DNA from: Actinoplanes flavus
GTDB lineage: Bacteria > Actinomycetota > Actinomycetes > Mycobacteriales > Micromonosporaceae
Direction: 5' to 3'
NCBI RefSeq assembly: GCF_017592555.1
Contig: NZ_JAGFNS010000015.1
Coordinates: 164,358-228,357, forward strand
Length of the DNA: 64,000 nt
Of the stretch, positions 6,999 through 15,562 are shown piece by piece. The translations under genes and the position numbers were made by a program. Under the pieces are notes generated by a model, which did not search any database, was not told the origin of the DNA, and saw only the letters and a list, made by a program, of their open reading frames with translations. Within the stretch, counting starts at the first letter, position 1. Each line of letters opens with the position of its first letter.

Positions 6999-8744
6999 GT
7001 GCGGAAGATATTGATCGCCAATCGCGGCGAGATCGCCCTCCGGGTAATCCGGGCCTGCAAGGACGCCGGCCTCACTAGCGTCGCCATCTACGCCGACAGC
7101 GACCGGGACGCGCCACACGCGCGGGCGGCCGACGAGGCGTTCGCGCTGGACGGTGAGACGGCCGCGGACACCTATCTCCGCATCGACAAGGTCCTGGACA
7201 TCGCGGCCCGCAGCGGGGCCGAAGCGATTCACCCGGGCTACGGCTTCCTGTCCGAGAACGCCGAGTTCGCTCAGGCCGTACTGGATGCGGGTTTGATCTG
7301 GATCGGTCCTTCGCCGCAGTCGATCCGTGACCTGGGTGACAAGGTGACGGCGCGGCACATCGCGCAGCGTGCGGGCGCGCCGCTGGTGCCGGGCACCCCC
7401 GAGCCGGTCGCGGACGCGGCCGAGATCGTCGCGTTCGCGCAGGAGCACGGCCTGCCGGTGGCGATCAAGGCGGCTTTCGGTGGCGGTGGCCGGGGGCTGA
7501 AGGTGGCTCGCACGATCGCGGAGATTCCGGCGCTGTTCGAGAGCGCGACGCGGGAGGCGGTGGCCGCTTTCGGTCGTGGCGAGTGTTTCGTGGAGCGCTA
7601 CCTGGACCGTCCGCGCCATGTGGAGGCGCAGGTTCTGGCCGACATGCACGGCAACGTGGTGGTGGTCGGCACTCGTGACTGCTCGTTGCAGCGCCGCCAC
7701 CAGAAGCTGGTGGAGGAGGCGCCGGCGCCGTTCCTGAGCGACGACCAGCGGAGCAAGATCCACGACAGCGCGAAGGCGATCTGCCGGGAGGCCGGCTACC
7801 ACGGCGCCGGCACGGTGGAGTATCTGGTGGGCCAGGACGGGACGATCTCGTTCCTGGAGGTGAACACGCGGTTGCAGGTGGAGCACCCGGTCAGCGAGGA
7901 GACCACCGGCATCGACCTGGTGCGGGAGCAGTTCCGGATCGCGGCGGGCGAGCCGCTGCCGTTCACCGAGGACCCGGCGCCGCGCGGCCATGCGATCGAG
8001 TTCCGGATCAACGGGGAGGACGCGGGTCGCAACTTCCTGCCGGCGCCGGGCACGGTGACCGCGCTGACCTGGCCATCCGGGCCGGGTGTGCGGGTCGATT
8101 CGGGGGTCGAGCAGGGCGGTGTGATCGGCGGCAACTTCGACTCGATGCTCGCGAAGATCATCGTGACGGGCGCGAGCCGGGCCGAGGCGCTGGAGCGGGC
8201 CCGCCGGGTGCTGGACGAGACGGTGATCGAGGGCATCGCCACGGTGCTGCCGTTCCATCGCGCGGTGGTGCGGGACGAGGCGTTCACCGGCGAGCCGTTC
8301 ACGGTGCACACCCGCTGGATCGAGACCGAGTGGGTGAACGAGGTGCAGCCGTTCGCCGCGCCCGCCGCGCCGGGCGAGGAGGCGGGCGAGCGCGAGACCG
8401 TCGTGGTCGAGGTGGGCGGCCGGCGCATCGAGGTGCGACTTCCCAAGACCCTCTTCTCCGGTACGGGGCCCGCGGCCCCCAAACGCGGTGCGTCCCGTCC
8501 TCGCGGCGGCGGCGCGCAGACCCGGGTCAGCGGCGGCGGCCTGACCGCGCCGATGCAGGGCACCATCGTGAAGGTCGCCGTGCAGAACGGTGACGAGGTG
8601 GCCGAGGGCGACACCATCGTGGTGATCGAGGCCATGAAGATGGAGCAGCCGTTGCAGGCGCACAAGGCCGGCACGGTGGCGGGCCTGTCCGTCGAGCCGG
8701 GCGCCACGGTGACCGCCGGCACGGTGATCTGCACGATCGACTAG
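6999..8744 (+). CDS. accA3: Acyl-CoA carboxylase alpha subunit: biotin carboxylase fused to biotin carboxyl carrier
   Basis: The 581-residue protein begins MRKILIANRGEIALRVIRA, the biotin carboxylase N-terminus. It has the ATP-grasp glycine loop (FGGGGRGLKVA) and EVNTRLQVEHPVSEE of the catalytic domain (1-450). The C-terminal biotinyl domain carries the biotin-accepting lysine in VIEAMKMEQP near residue 546. It carboxylates its own biotin using ATP and bicarbonate and passes CO2 to a beta subunit for malonyl- or methylmalonyl-CoA synthesis, supplying fatty acids and polyketides. The beta subunit (accD) is not in this window, while the epsilon subunit is at 2515. The order accE-maf-accA3 matches mycobacteria. 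Confidence 0.96.
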   Translation: MRKILIANRGEIALRVIRACKDAGLTSVAIYADSDRDAPHARAADEAFALDGETAADTYLRIDKVLDIAARSGAEAIHPGYGFLSENAEFAQAVLDAGLIWIGPSPQSIRDLGDKVTARHIAQRAGAPLVPGTPEPVADAAEIVAFAQEHGLPVAIKAAFGGGGRGLKVARTIAEIPALFESATREAVAAFGRGECFVERYLDRPRHVEAQVLADMHGNVVVVGTRDCSLQRRHQKLVEEAPAPFLSDDQRSKIHDSAKAICREAGYHGAGTVEYLVGQDGTISFLEVNTRLQVEHPVSEETTGIDLVREQFRIAAGEPLPFTEDPAPRGHAIEFRINGEDAGRNFLPAPGTVTALTWPSGPGVRVDSGVEQGGVIGGNFDSMLAKIIVTGASRAEALERARRVLDETVIEGIATVLPFHRAVVRDEAFTGEPFTVHTRWIETEWVNEVQPFAAPAAPGEEAGERETVVVEVGGRRIEVRLPKTLFSGTGPAAPKRGASRPRGGGAQTRVSGGGLTAPMQGTIVKVAVQNGDEVAEGDTIVVIEAMKMEQPLQAHKAGTVAGLSVEPGATVTAGTVICTID

Positions 8745-9048
8745 CCGTCACGGGTTCGCCGCCTGCGGCGTTCTCTGGAGGGGCCCGGGGTTTCCCGGGA
8801 GCGGGCCGTCGATACGGGACCTACCGACGGCCCGCGGCCGCGCGCCGTCGTGCGGCGGGGCCGATCCCACCGTACGCCGGGGATCGGCCACCCGCGAAAA
8901 GCGGGCGCGCAAGGGTGGCTTCTCGCCGTAGCGTGTCCGGCATCACGACGGACCGTGCCCGGCGGAAGCGCATTCTGAACACAGCGCACTCTCAGGCGGG
9001 TTCACGCACAATGCCGGGAGTCCTGAAAGCCGCGAGGTGGCCCGACCT
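8745..9048. terminator. Intergenic cluster of hairpins after accA3
   Basis: Several short inverted repeats follow the accA3 stop: GCCCGGGG/CCCGGG near 8780-8803, GGGCCGTCG/CGACGGCCC (about 8802-8833), GGCCGATCC/GGATCGGCC (about 8857-8891) and CCCGC-GAAAA-GCGGG (about 8889-8907). There is no U-tract. They probably terminate accA3 or protect its 3' end. A TAGCGT hexamer near 8927 could serve the downstream DedA gene. No gene is visible in this 304-base gap. Confidence 0.5.
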
Positions 9049-9750
9049 ATGACCGAAATGCTGACCATGTTGGCGATCCCGGCGTGGGCCTACCTGGCCT
9101 TGTTCGCGTTTCTCGCGGTCGACGCGCTGGTGCCGGTGGTACCCACCCAGGCCATCATGATCACATCAGGGGCGCTCACCGTCTACGGCGATCTCGATCT
9201 GGCCGCGGTGGTCGCGGTCGGCGCGGTCGGCATGTTCACCGGTGACCTCACCGCCTTCGTGCTGGGCCGGTCGACCGGTGCCCGGCTGAGCGCGCTGCGG
9301 GACAGGTTCGCGCCGCGCAACGAGGAGAGCGAGTCGAGGACCCGGCGCGCCGCCGCCCGGTTCACCCGTGGCCTGCGGCGGCCGGGCCCGCTCGTGGTGC
9401 TGCTCTGCCGGTTCGTCCCGGGCGGCCGGATGGCGGCCGGCTACCACGCCGGCCGGTCCGGCTACCCGTTCAAATACTTCATCGGGTACGACGTGGCGGC
9501 CGCACTGAGCTGGGCCTGCTACGGCGGGCTGGTGGGCCATCTCGGGGGCACCGCGATCACCCAGTCCGCGTGGCGCCTGTTCGCCGTCGCCGCGACCGCC
9601 GCGGTCATCTTCGGCACCGCCGGCTGGGTCCTGGCCCTCTTCGGCGGCCGCGACCCGGCGGCCGCCGAAGAGACGGCTACTGGATCTCGTGCTGCATCAG
9701 CTGACGCGCCGCCTCGGCGATGGAGCCGGAGAGCGACGGATAGATCGTGA
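9049..9750 (+). CDS. DedA family membrane protein
   Basis: This 233-residue integral membrane protein has 4-5 hydrophobic segments and DedA/SNARE-assoc features. These are GDLTAFVLGRSTGAR, FVPGGRMAAGYHAG (the conserved F-x-R-x-x-P-G-x-R/G pattern) and a late helix pair. DedA proteins act at the cytoplasmic membrane in lipid (undecaprenyl-phosphate or phospholipid) flipping and in envelope homeostasis. ATG at 9049 is preferred because GAGGTGG (9034-9040) sits 8 bases before it. GTG at 9037 is in frame but lies inside that site. The 3' end overlaps the convergent lpdA gene by 74 bases. Confidence 0.8.
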   Translation: MTEMLTMLAIPAWAYLALFAFLAVDALVPVVPTQAIMITSGALTVYGDLDLAAVVAVGAVGMFTGDLTAFVLGRSTGARLSALRDRFAPRNEESESRTRRAAARFTRGLRRPGPLVVLLCRFVPGGRMAAGYHAGRSGYPFKYFIGYDVAAALSWACYGGLVGHLGGTAITQSAWRLFAVAATAAVIFGTAGWVLALFGGRDPAAAEETATGSRAASADAPPRRWSRRATDRS

Positions 9751-11077
9751 TGGTGTGGGCCAGCTGATCGACGGTCAGGTTGTTCTCGATCGCCATGGTG
9801 ATCGGCAGGATCAGTTCGCTGGCCTTGGGTGACACCACGACGCCGCCGACGATCTGGCCGGTGGCCGGGCGGCAGAACAGTTTGACGAACCCGTCCTGGA
9901 GGCCGGCCATCTTGGCCCGGGCGTTGCCGGTGAGCGGGAGCATCACCTGGCGGGCCGGGAAACGGCCGGAGTCGACCTCGTTCTGGGAGACGCCGACGGT
10001 GGCCAGCTCGGGGTCGGTGAACACGTTCGCCGACACGGTCCGCAGCCGCAGCGGGGCGACCGCCTCGCCCATGGCGTGCCAGATCGCGATCCGGCCCTGC
10101 ATGGCGGCGACGCTGGCCAGCGGCAGCACGCCGGTGCAGTCACCGGCCGCGTAGATGCCCGGCACGTTGGTCCGGGAGACCCGGTCCACGGTCACGTAGC
10201 CGCCGTCGGAGATGTCGACGCCGTACTCCCGCAGGCCCAGAGCGGCCGTGTTGGGGATGGCGCCGACCGCCATCAGGGCGTGTGACGCCTCGACGGTGCG
10301 CCCGTCGGAGAGGGTGACCAGGACCCCGTCGCCGGTGTTGACCACCGAGTCGCCACGGGACTGGCTGAGGATCGTCATGCCCCGTTCCCGGAACACCCGC
10401 TCGATCGCCATGGCGGCGTCCGCGTCCTCGTGCGGCATGACCCGCTCGCGGCTGGAGATGAGCGTCACCTTCACACCCATCGCCAGGTACGCGCTGGCGA
10501 ACTCGGCGCCGGTCACACCGGAACCGATCACGACCAGGTGGCTGGGCAGTTCCTCGAGGTCCCACACCTGCCGCCAGTCGAGGATGCGCTCCCCGTCCGG
10601 GCGGGCCGACGACAGCACCCGCGGGGTGGCGCCGGTGGCCAGGAGCACGGTGGTGGCCTCCACCGGGTACGTCTCCGCGCCCTCCGGGGTGATCAGCACC
10701 TGGTGGGTGTGGCCGAGCCGGTCCTCTCCGAGGCGGGCGCGGCCGCGGACGACGTTCACCCCGGCCTTGATCAGCTTGGTCTGGATGTCACCGGATTGGG
10801 CGAGGGCGAGCTTCTTGACCCGCTCGTTGACCGCCTTCGCGTCGACGGTGACCCCGGACAGGCCGGACGACCGGATCCCGAAGCGCTCCTCGTAGCGGAG
10901 CCCGGTCACCACCTCCGAGCTGGCGATGAACGTCTTGGACGGCACACAGTCGGTCAGCACACAGGCTCCACCGGGCCCCTCGGCTTCGACGAGAGTGACG
11001 TCAGCGCCGAGCTGCGCCGCGACCAGAGCCGCCTCGTACCCTCCCGGTCCTCCACCGATGATCACGATCCGACTCAC
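9677..11077 (-). CDS. lpdA: NAD(P)H-quinone/flavoprotein disulfide reductase LpdA
   Basis: This 466-residue FAD protein has two dinucleotide folds: IVIIGGGPGGYEAA near the start and VVIGSGVTGAEFASAY in the middle. AAGDCTG is the FAD-binding motif, and a dimerisation domain follows. The redox pair is GGACVLTDCVPSK, with two cysteines five residues apart. The C-terminal His-Glu dyad of lipoamide dehydrogenases (HPTLSE) is replaced by YPSLSG, so it is not a true dihydrolipoamide dehydrogenase. This matches Rv3303c LpdA, which reduces quinones. GTG at 11077 has GGAGG eight bases upstream. A GGCT-like gene is divergent, as at Rv3304. Confidence 0.9.
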   Translation of the reverse strand: MSRIVIIGGGPGGYEAALVAAQLGADVTLVEAEGPGGACVLTDCVPSKTFIASSEVVTGLRYEERFGIRSSGLSGVTVDAKAVNERVKKLALAQSGDIQTKLIKAGVNVVRGRARLGEDRLGHTHQVLITPEGAETYPVEATTVLLATGATPRVLSSARPDGERILDWRQVWDLEELPSHLVVIGSGVTGAEFASAYLAMGVKVTLISSRERVMPHEDADAAMAIERVFRERGMTILSQSRGDSVVNTGDGVLVTLSDGRTVEASHALMAVGAIPNTAALGLREYGVDISDGGYVTVDRVSRTNVPGIYAAGDCTGVLPLASVAAMQGRIAIWHAMGEAVAPLRLRTVSANVFTDPELATVGVSQNEVDSGRFPARQVMLPLTGNARAKMAGLQDGFVKLFCRPATGQIVGGVVVSPKASELILPITMAIENNLTVDQLAHTITIYPSLSGSIAEAARQLMQHEIQ

Positions 11078-11176
11078 GACTAAAGACCTCCAAAAGCGGC
11101 ATCCAACGCCGAACAGTTGTGCCGACACGCACTCCTCATATTCTCACCACCGCCCGCTAGGACTATCGTCGTCGCC

Positions 11177-11638
11177 GTGCGTCACTACGCCGCGTATGGC
11201 TCGAACCTGGATCCCGCCCGCATGCGGGCCTACTGTCCGCACTCGCCGATGGTCGGCGTGGGGTGGATCGAAGGCTGGCGCCTCACCTTCGCCGGTGAGG
11301 GAGAAATCGGCTGGGAGGGGGCGGTGGCGACGATAGTCGAGTCGCCCGGCGACCGGGTCTTCGTCTCCCTCTACGACGTTCACGCGTGGGACGCGTCACA
11401 GCTCGACGAGATCGAGGGCGTGACCGCCGGGGCGTACCAGAAGGTCACCCTGCGTGTATCGACGCTCGACGGTGAGGTTTCCGCCTGGGTGTACGTCTTC
11501 GCCGGGTACGAGGGTGGTCTGCCGACCGCCTGGTACCTGTCGGAGATCGCCAACGCGGCGGAGAAGGCCGGAGCGCCCGATGACTACGTCGCCGATCTGC
11601 GCGGTCGGCCCACCGGAACGGCTTCTCCGGAGATCTAG
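11177..11638 (+). CDS. Gamma-glutamylcyclotransferase-like protein (Rv3304 type)
   Basis: The 153-residue protein begins VRHYAAYGSNLDPARM. YGSNL is the nucleotide/glutamyl loop of the GGCT fold. The conserved acidic segment LDEIEGVTAGAYQKVTL would carry the catalytic glutamate. Members cyclise gamma-glutamyl compounds to 5-oxoproline, but many bacterial ones have unknown substrates. GTG at 11177 is chosen because it directly precedes the conserved beta strand. It is divergent from lpdA with about 100 bases between, as in mycobacteria. Confidence 0.8.
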   Translation: MRHYAAYGSNLDPARMRAYCPHSPMVGVGWIEGWRLTFAGEGEIGWEGAVATIVESPGDRVFVSLYDVHAWDASQLDEIEGVTAGAYQKVTLRVSTLDGEVSAWVYVFAGYEGGLPTAWYLSEIANAAEKAGAPDDYVADLRGRPTGTASPEI

Positions 11639-11746
11639 GCGGGTCGGTGGGCGAGACCGTTCTCGCCTACCGCCCAATCGACGGTTGTACTACTGTTCGC
11701 ACTTCCGTCACTCTTCCGCCTTCTCGCAGAAGTTGATCTCACAAAT

Positions 11747-12949
11747 ATGCTCATGAAAGGCCTCAGGGCCGACCCCACGGCCCCGCTGCCGAAGCGCCTG
11801 GACTCCCTGACCAGCCTGCGGTTCTTCGCGGCTTTCGCGGTCTTCACCCACCACTTCACCGGACTGGGCGGCAAGACCGGTTTCGGTCGTTCCGAGGCCA
11901 TCTTCCCGTTCTCGGGTATCGGCGCGCACGGCGTCACCTTCTTCTTCGTGCTCTCCGGCTTCCTCATGATGTGGGTCTTCAAGCCGCGCGAGAGCCCGCT
12001 GGTGTTCTACTGGCGACGGGTCGGCCGGATCTGGCCGGTGCACCTGGTGGCGCTGCCCCTGGCCATCTACGCGTTCTACGTCGCGGCGAAGGTGGACATC
12101 GACTGGCCCAGCCTGATCTCGTCGGTGTTCCTGGTGCAGACCTGGTTCCCGGACGTCACGCCCACCCTGCCGGGCAACCCGGTGACCTGGACGCTCAGCG
12201 TCGAGCTGCTCTTCTACGCGCTCTTCCCGCTGGTCGCCCCGTTCGCGGCCCGGATGCGGACCCGCTGGCTGATGGTCGCCACGGCGGTCGGCCTGTTCAG
12301 CATGTACCTGGTCAACTGGATCGCCGACGCGAACCTCGAGCCGGCCATGGCCCGCTGGGTGATGCGCCACCCGCTGGTGTACCTGCCGGAGTTCCTGCTC
12401 GGCATGACCATGGCGCTGGCCCTGCGGCGCGGCTGGCGGCTGCCGCTGCACCCGGTGGTCCCGCTGGCCGGCCTGTTCGGCTGGACCTACCTCTACTACC
12501 AGGAGCGGTGGCCGTTCTCCGACGTGGTCGAGCACCAGATGGAGTTCGCCATGCGCCCGGTGGTGGGCGTCCTGTCGGCCCTGATCATCCTGGCGTTCCT
12601 CCAGCGTGAGGCGCGGGGACATCAGGGCATCCTGAACAACCGGCTGCTCGTCTCGCTGGGACTCTGGTCCTACAGCTTCTACCTGATCCACCACGCGATC
12701 AGCCGGCTGGCGACCTACGAGTACGGCCGGATGCCGGACAACGACGCGGTGCTGTTCACCCTGATCGGGATGGCCGTGGTCATCAACGTGATCTGCTGGG
12801 CGCTCTTCACCTACGTCGAGGAGCCGGCCGAGAAGTGGTGGCGCAAGCACACCCCGAAGCGGTGGCTGGACCGCGGTGGGGAGACCGGCGGCAGCGCCCT
12901 GCCGCCGGCGCCCCGGCGGGACTCCGAAACGGCCCCCGTCTCCGTCTAG
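11747..12949 (+). CDS. Acyltransferase family 3 (OafA/YrhL-like) membrane protein
   Basis: This 400-residue protein has about ten transmembrane helices. It starts with the family motif LTSLRFFAAFAVFTHHF (R-F-x-A-x-x-V and the catalytic-type histidine) and has FFFVLSGFLM in helix 3. The arginine-rich loop FYWRRVGRIWPVHL follows. AT3 enzymes transfer acetyl or other acyl groups to sugars of envelope glycans or to secondary metabolites, using a cytoplasmic acyl donor. ATG at 11747 and ATG at 11753 are both possible starts. Its stop interlocks with the stop of the convergent GNAT gene in one CTAG tetranucleotide (12946-12949). Confidence 0.85.
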   Translation: MLMKGLRADPTAPLPKRLDSLTSLRFFAAFAVFTHHFTGLGGKTGFGRSEAIFPFSGIGAHGVTFFFVLSGFLMMWVFKPRESPLVFYWRRVGRIWPVHLVALPLAIYAFYVAAKVDIDWPSLISSVFLVQTWFPDVTPTLPGNPVTWTLSVELLFYALFPLVAPFAARMRTRWLMVATAVGLFSMYLVNWIADANLEPAMARWVMRHPLVYLPEFLLGMTMALALRRGWRLPLHPVVPLAGLFGWTYLYYQERWPFSDVVEHQMEFAMRPVVGVLSALIILAFLQREARGHQGILNNRLLVSLGLWSYSFYLIHHAISRLATYEYGRMPDNDAVLFTLIGMAVVINVICWALFTYVEEPAEKWWRKHTPKRWLDRGGETGGSALPPAPRRDSETAPVSV

Positions 12950-13911
12950 CCGGCCGCCTTGATCTCGGTCCGGTACACATTGGCCCGGTAGAGCGGGGTC
13001 ATGCCCACCTTGAAGTAGAGGCTCGCGGCGTCGGTCGGGTTCGCCAGATCGACGCCGAGCCCGGCCTTCGGGCGGCCTTTGGCGGCATAGACGGCGAAGG
13101 CCCGCCGCAGCAGCGCCTCGCCCACCCCGCGCCTGCGGAAACCGCGGAGGGTGGCCAGGTACTTCACGTAGCCCTCCTCGGTGTCGCCGCTGCCGTCGGC
13201 CGACTGGAGCACCCCGGCGATCTCGCCGTCCACCTCGGCGACGAGCCACTCGTCGAACGAGAGCGAGGACTCGGACTCGAACTGGGCGCGCCAGCCGTCG
13301 TACCCCATCGCGGGGTGATCGGAGTCCCGGAAGGCCTCCTCGATGACCGCGTGGAAGCGGCGCATCTCGGCCTCGTCGCCGGAGTCGACCGCGCGGACCG
13401 TGACGCCGGCCGGCGGCTCGGGCGCGACCGGGGAACAGCCCTCGAGCGACATCTGCATCCGGGCGAACTGCTTGAGGAAGGTGAAACCGGCGTCGGTCAG
13501 CGCCGCGATCAGGTGGTCCTCGCCCGGGATGGCGCCGGACCGGACCTCGTAGACCTCGTGGCCGAACTCCCGGGCCCGCTCGGCGATCCGCTCCATCAGC
13601 ATGGCGAGCAGCGGCCGCAGCGCGGGCAGGCCGATCTCCGGCCAGAAGTAGACGTTGGCCATGTCCCGGGCCCGGCCGGTCCCGTTGTACGGGTACGCCC
13701 AAGCGACGATCTTGCCGGAGGGGTCGAGGGCCAGCCAGGAATCCCTGTCCAGATCCGTGTTCGGCGCGATGAGCTCCTCACGGACCTCGTCGCTGGTGAA
13801 ATCGGGTTCGCCCACCGCGGCGATGTCGCTGGCGTGCACCACCTCGAGAATCGCGGGAATGTCGTCGAGGGTGGGCCGGCGGGTGGTCCAGCCGCTGGGG
13901 AGTTCCGTCAT
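12946..13911 (-). CDS. Tandem GNAT N-acetyltransferase
   Basis: The 321-residue protein consists of two GNAT-like halves. The N-terminal half (about 8-165) is degenerate. The C-terminal half (about 175-320) has the acetyl-CoA loop LRGFRRRGVGEALLRRAF and the closing segment ANPTDAASLYFKVGMTP. A double GNAT layout occurs in mycothiol synthase MshD, but I do not see enough to claim that function. ATG at 13911 (MTELPSGW) fits the family N-terminus better than the upstream extension. It is convergent with the acyltransferase and divergent from the metG leader. Confidence 0.8.
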   Translation of the reverse strand: MTELPSGWTTRRPTLDDIPAILEVVHASDIAAVGEPDFTSDEVREELIAPNTDLDRDSWLALDPSGKIVAWAYPYNGTGRARDMANVYFWPEIGLPALRPLLAMLMERIAERAREFGHEVYEVRSGAIPGEDHLIAALTDAGFTFLKQFARMQMSLEGCSPVAPEPPAGVTVRAVDSGDEAEMRRFHAVIEEAFRDSDHPAMGYDGWRAQFESESSLSFDEWLVAEVDGEIAGVLQSADGSGDTEEGYVKYLATLRGFRRRGVGEALLRRAFAVYAAKGRPKAGLGVDLANPTDAASLYFKVGMTPLYRANVYRTEIKAAG

Positions 13912-13975
13912 TCCGGCATCCGACCACGCTCCCGACCCCACCGCCAAACGAGTTTCCGTCTCTTCGCCGCCCGCC

Positions 13976-13981
13976 TACCAT
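13976..13981 (+). promoter_or_regulatory. Leaderless -10 element before the metG leader peptide
   Basis: TACCAT is followed by six bases and an ATG at 13988 that opens a 19-codon reading frame. The layout equals that of other leaderless genes in this window. Confidence 0.4.
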
Positions 13982-13987
13982 GGCCGC

Positions 13988-14047
13988 ATGCAGCCGCACC
14001 GCGAATCGATGACGCGCCCCGTCCCGGGGCTCCTCGCCGTGCGCTGA
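13988..14047 (+). CDS. Putative leader peptide upstream of the metG paralog
   Basis: A 19-residue open frame, MQPHRESMTRPVPGLLAVR, starts 6 bases after a TACCAT hexamer and stops 81 bases before metG. A perfect 8-base hairpin (14061-14084) lies between its stop and the metG ribosome-binding site. This layout resembles translational or transcriptional attenuation. It contains only two Met codons and no obvious codon run, so the sensed signal is unknown. Whether it is translated is inference. Confidence 0.4.
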   Translation: MQPHRESMTRPVPGLLAVR

Positions 14048-14060
14048 CCATTCCACGCGA

Positions 14061-14084
14061 CCAGGCCCTGTCCGCCGGGCCTGG
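14061..14084 (+). promoter_or_regulatory. Hairpin in the metG leader
   Basis: CCAGGCCC (14061-14068) pairs perfectly with GGGCCTGG (14077-14084) around an 8-base loop. It begins 13 bases after the leader peptide stop and ends 32 bases before the AGGAG site of metG. It could be an attenuator. No T-box or U-tract is present. Confidence 0.45.
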
Positions 14085-14128
14085 CTTCGCCGTCTCCCGC
14101 CCGGACCGGGCCACCTCAGGAGACGATC

Positions 14129-15562
14129 ATGAACTCTCTCTACGTGACGACCGCGATTCCGTACGTGAACGCCGCCCCGCATCTGGGTCACGCCCTGGAG
14201 CTGGTGCAGGCCGACGTACTGGCCCGGCACGCCCGGCTGCGGGGCCGCCCGGCACGCTTCCTGACCGGCACCGACGACAACGCGCTCAAGAACGTCACCG
14301 CGGCCCGGGCCGCCGGGGTGGACGTCCGCGAGTTCGTGGACCGCAACGCGGCCCGTTTCGCGGCCCTGCGTGAGCCGTTGTCGCTGTCCTTCGACGACTT
14401 CATCCGTACCGGCGTGGACCCCAGGCACCGGGCCGGCGTCGAGCGGCTGTGGCGGGAGTGCGCGGCCGCCGGAGACCTCTACCGGCGCCACTACGCGGGT
14501 CTCTACTGTCCCGGCTGCGAACAGTTCTACGCCGCATCGGAGCTGCCCGACGGGCTCTGCCCCGAGCACCGGGTGCGACCCGAGACGGTGGCCGAGGAGA
14601 ACTGGTTCTTCCGCCTTTCCCGGTACGCCGATCGGCTGCTGGAGATCCTGGAGTCCGGCCGGATCCGGATCGAGCCGGCCGCCCGGCGCAACGAGGTGCT
14701 GGCGTTCGTCCGGGCCGGGCTCACCGACTTCAGCGTCTCCCGTCCGGCCGCCCGCGCCGCCGGCTGGGGCATCCCGGTGCCCGGTGATCCCGGCCAGGTG
14801 GTCTACGTCTGGTGGGACGCGCTGGCCAACTACGTGACGGCGCTCGGCTACGGCGGCGGCGACCCGGACTACCGGCGGTGGTGGGACGGGACGGGTGAGC
14901 GTACGCACGTGATCGGCAAGGGCATCGTGCGGTTCCACGCCGTCTACTGGCCCGCCCTGCTGCTCTCGGCCGGGCTGCCGCTGCCCACGACGGTGCTGGT
15001 GCACGACTACCTGACCGTGGACGGAGCGAAGATCGCCAAGAGCGCCGGCAACGCGGTCGACCCGGCCGGGCTGATCGACCGGTACGGCACGGACGCGGTC
15101 CGCTGGTGGCTGCTCCGCGACGTGGCCCGGCTCGGTGGGTCCGACTTCACCGCCGAGCGCCTGATTCACCACGCCGACACCGATCTGGCCAACGGGCTGG
15201 GCAACCTGGTCAGCCGTACGCTGACGCTGACCCGGGGCGGGATCGCCGCGAGCCCGCCACCCGCCTGGTGCACGGACCTGCCGGCGCGGATCGACCGGGC
15301 CCTGTACGACTTCGACTTCCGGGCGGCCACCGGTGCGATCCGCTCGGTGGTCGACGAGGCGAACCGGCTGATCGAGGCGGAACAGCCGTGGAAGGGCGGT
15401 GGGGAGGCGACGCTGGCCACCCTGACCGGTGTCTGCCGGCTGGTGGCCACCGAACTGGAACCGTTTCTGCCGGACGGCGCCCGGCGTCTCCGGGAGCAGC
15501 TGAACCGGCCGGGCCGCCCGAAGCCGGTCTTCCCCCGGCTGGCTCAGCGGACGAGGCGGTGA
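14129..15562 (+). CDS. metG: Methionyl-tRNA synthetase paralog
   Basis: This 477-residue class I synthetase has the HIGH-type motif HLGH (18-21) after YVTTAIPYVNAAP. It also has a zinc knuckle with CPGC (about 130) and the KMSKS position as KIAKS (about 300, in DGAKIAKSAGNAVDP). The Met-pocket WWDALANYVTA is present. The usual TGTDEHG appears as TGTDDNA. It lacks the C-terminal tRNA-binding extension of longer MetRS. It should charge tRNA-Met or act on a related substrate. With the altered motifs and dedicated leader it looks like a second, non-housekeeping copy, for example for inhibitor tolerance, which is inference. CAGGAG at 14117-14122 supports the ATG. Confidence 0.85.
   Translation: MNSLYVTTAIPYVNAAPHLGHALELVQADVLARHARLRGRPARFLTGTDDNALKNVTAARAAGVDVREFVDRNAARFAALREPLSLSFDDFIRTGVDPRHRAGVERLWRECAAAGDLYRRHYAGLYCPGCEQFYAASELPDGLCPEHRVRPETVAEENWFFRLSRYADRLLEILESGRIRIEPAARRNEVLAFVRAGLTDFSVSRPAARAAGWGIPVPGDPGQVVYVWWDALANYVTALGYGGGDPDYRRWWDGTGERTHVIGKGIVRFHAVYWPALLLSAGLPLPTTVLVHDYLTVDGAKIAKSAGNAVDPAGLIDRYGTDAVRWWLLRDVARLGGSDFTAERLIHHADTDLANGLGNLVSRTLTLTRGGIAASPPPAWCTDLPARIDRALYDFDFRAATGAIRSVVDEANRLIEAEQPWKGGGEATLATLTGVCRLVATELEPFLPDGARRLREQLNRPGRPKPVFPRLAQRTRR

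Noticed and set aside
9677..11077. Dihydrolipoamide dehydrogenase of the pyruvate dehydrogenase complex
   Set aside because: The C-terminal His-Glu dyad is missing and the synteny with the GGCT-like gene matches quinone reductase LpdA.
11708..13702. 664-codon minus-strand frame covering the acyltransferase and GNAT genes
   Set aside because: It spans two well-supported genes in the wrong frame and has the Arg/His/Pro bias of a high-GC shadow.
13948..14128. T-box riboswitch in front of the MetRS gene
   Set aside because: The T-box core sequence and a specifier loop were not found; only a leader peptide and a simple hairpin are visible.
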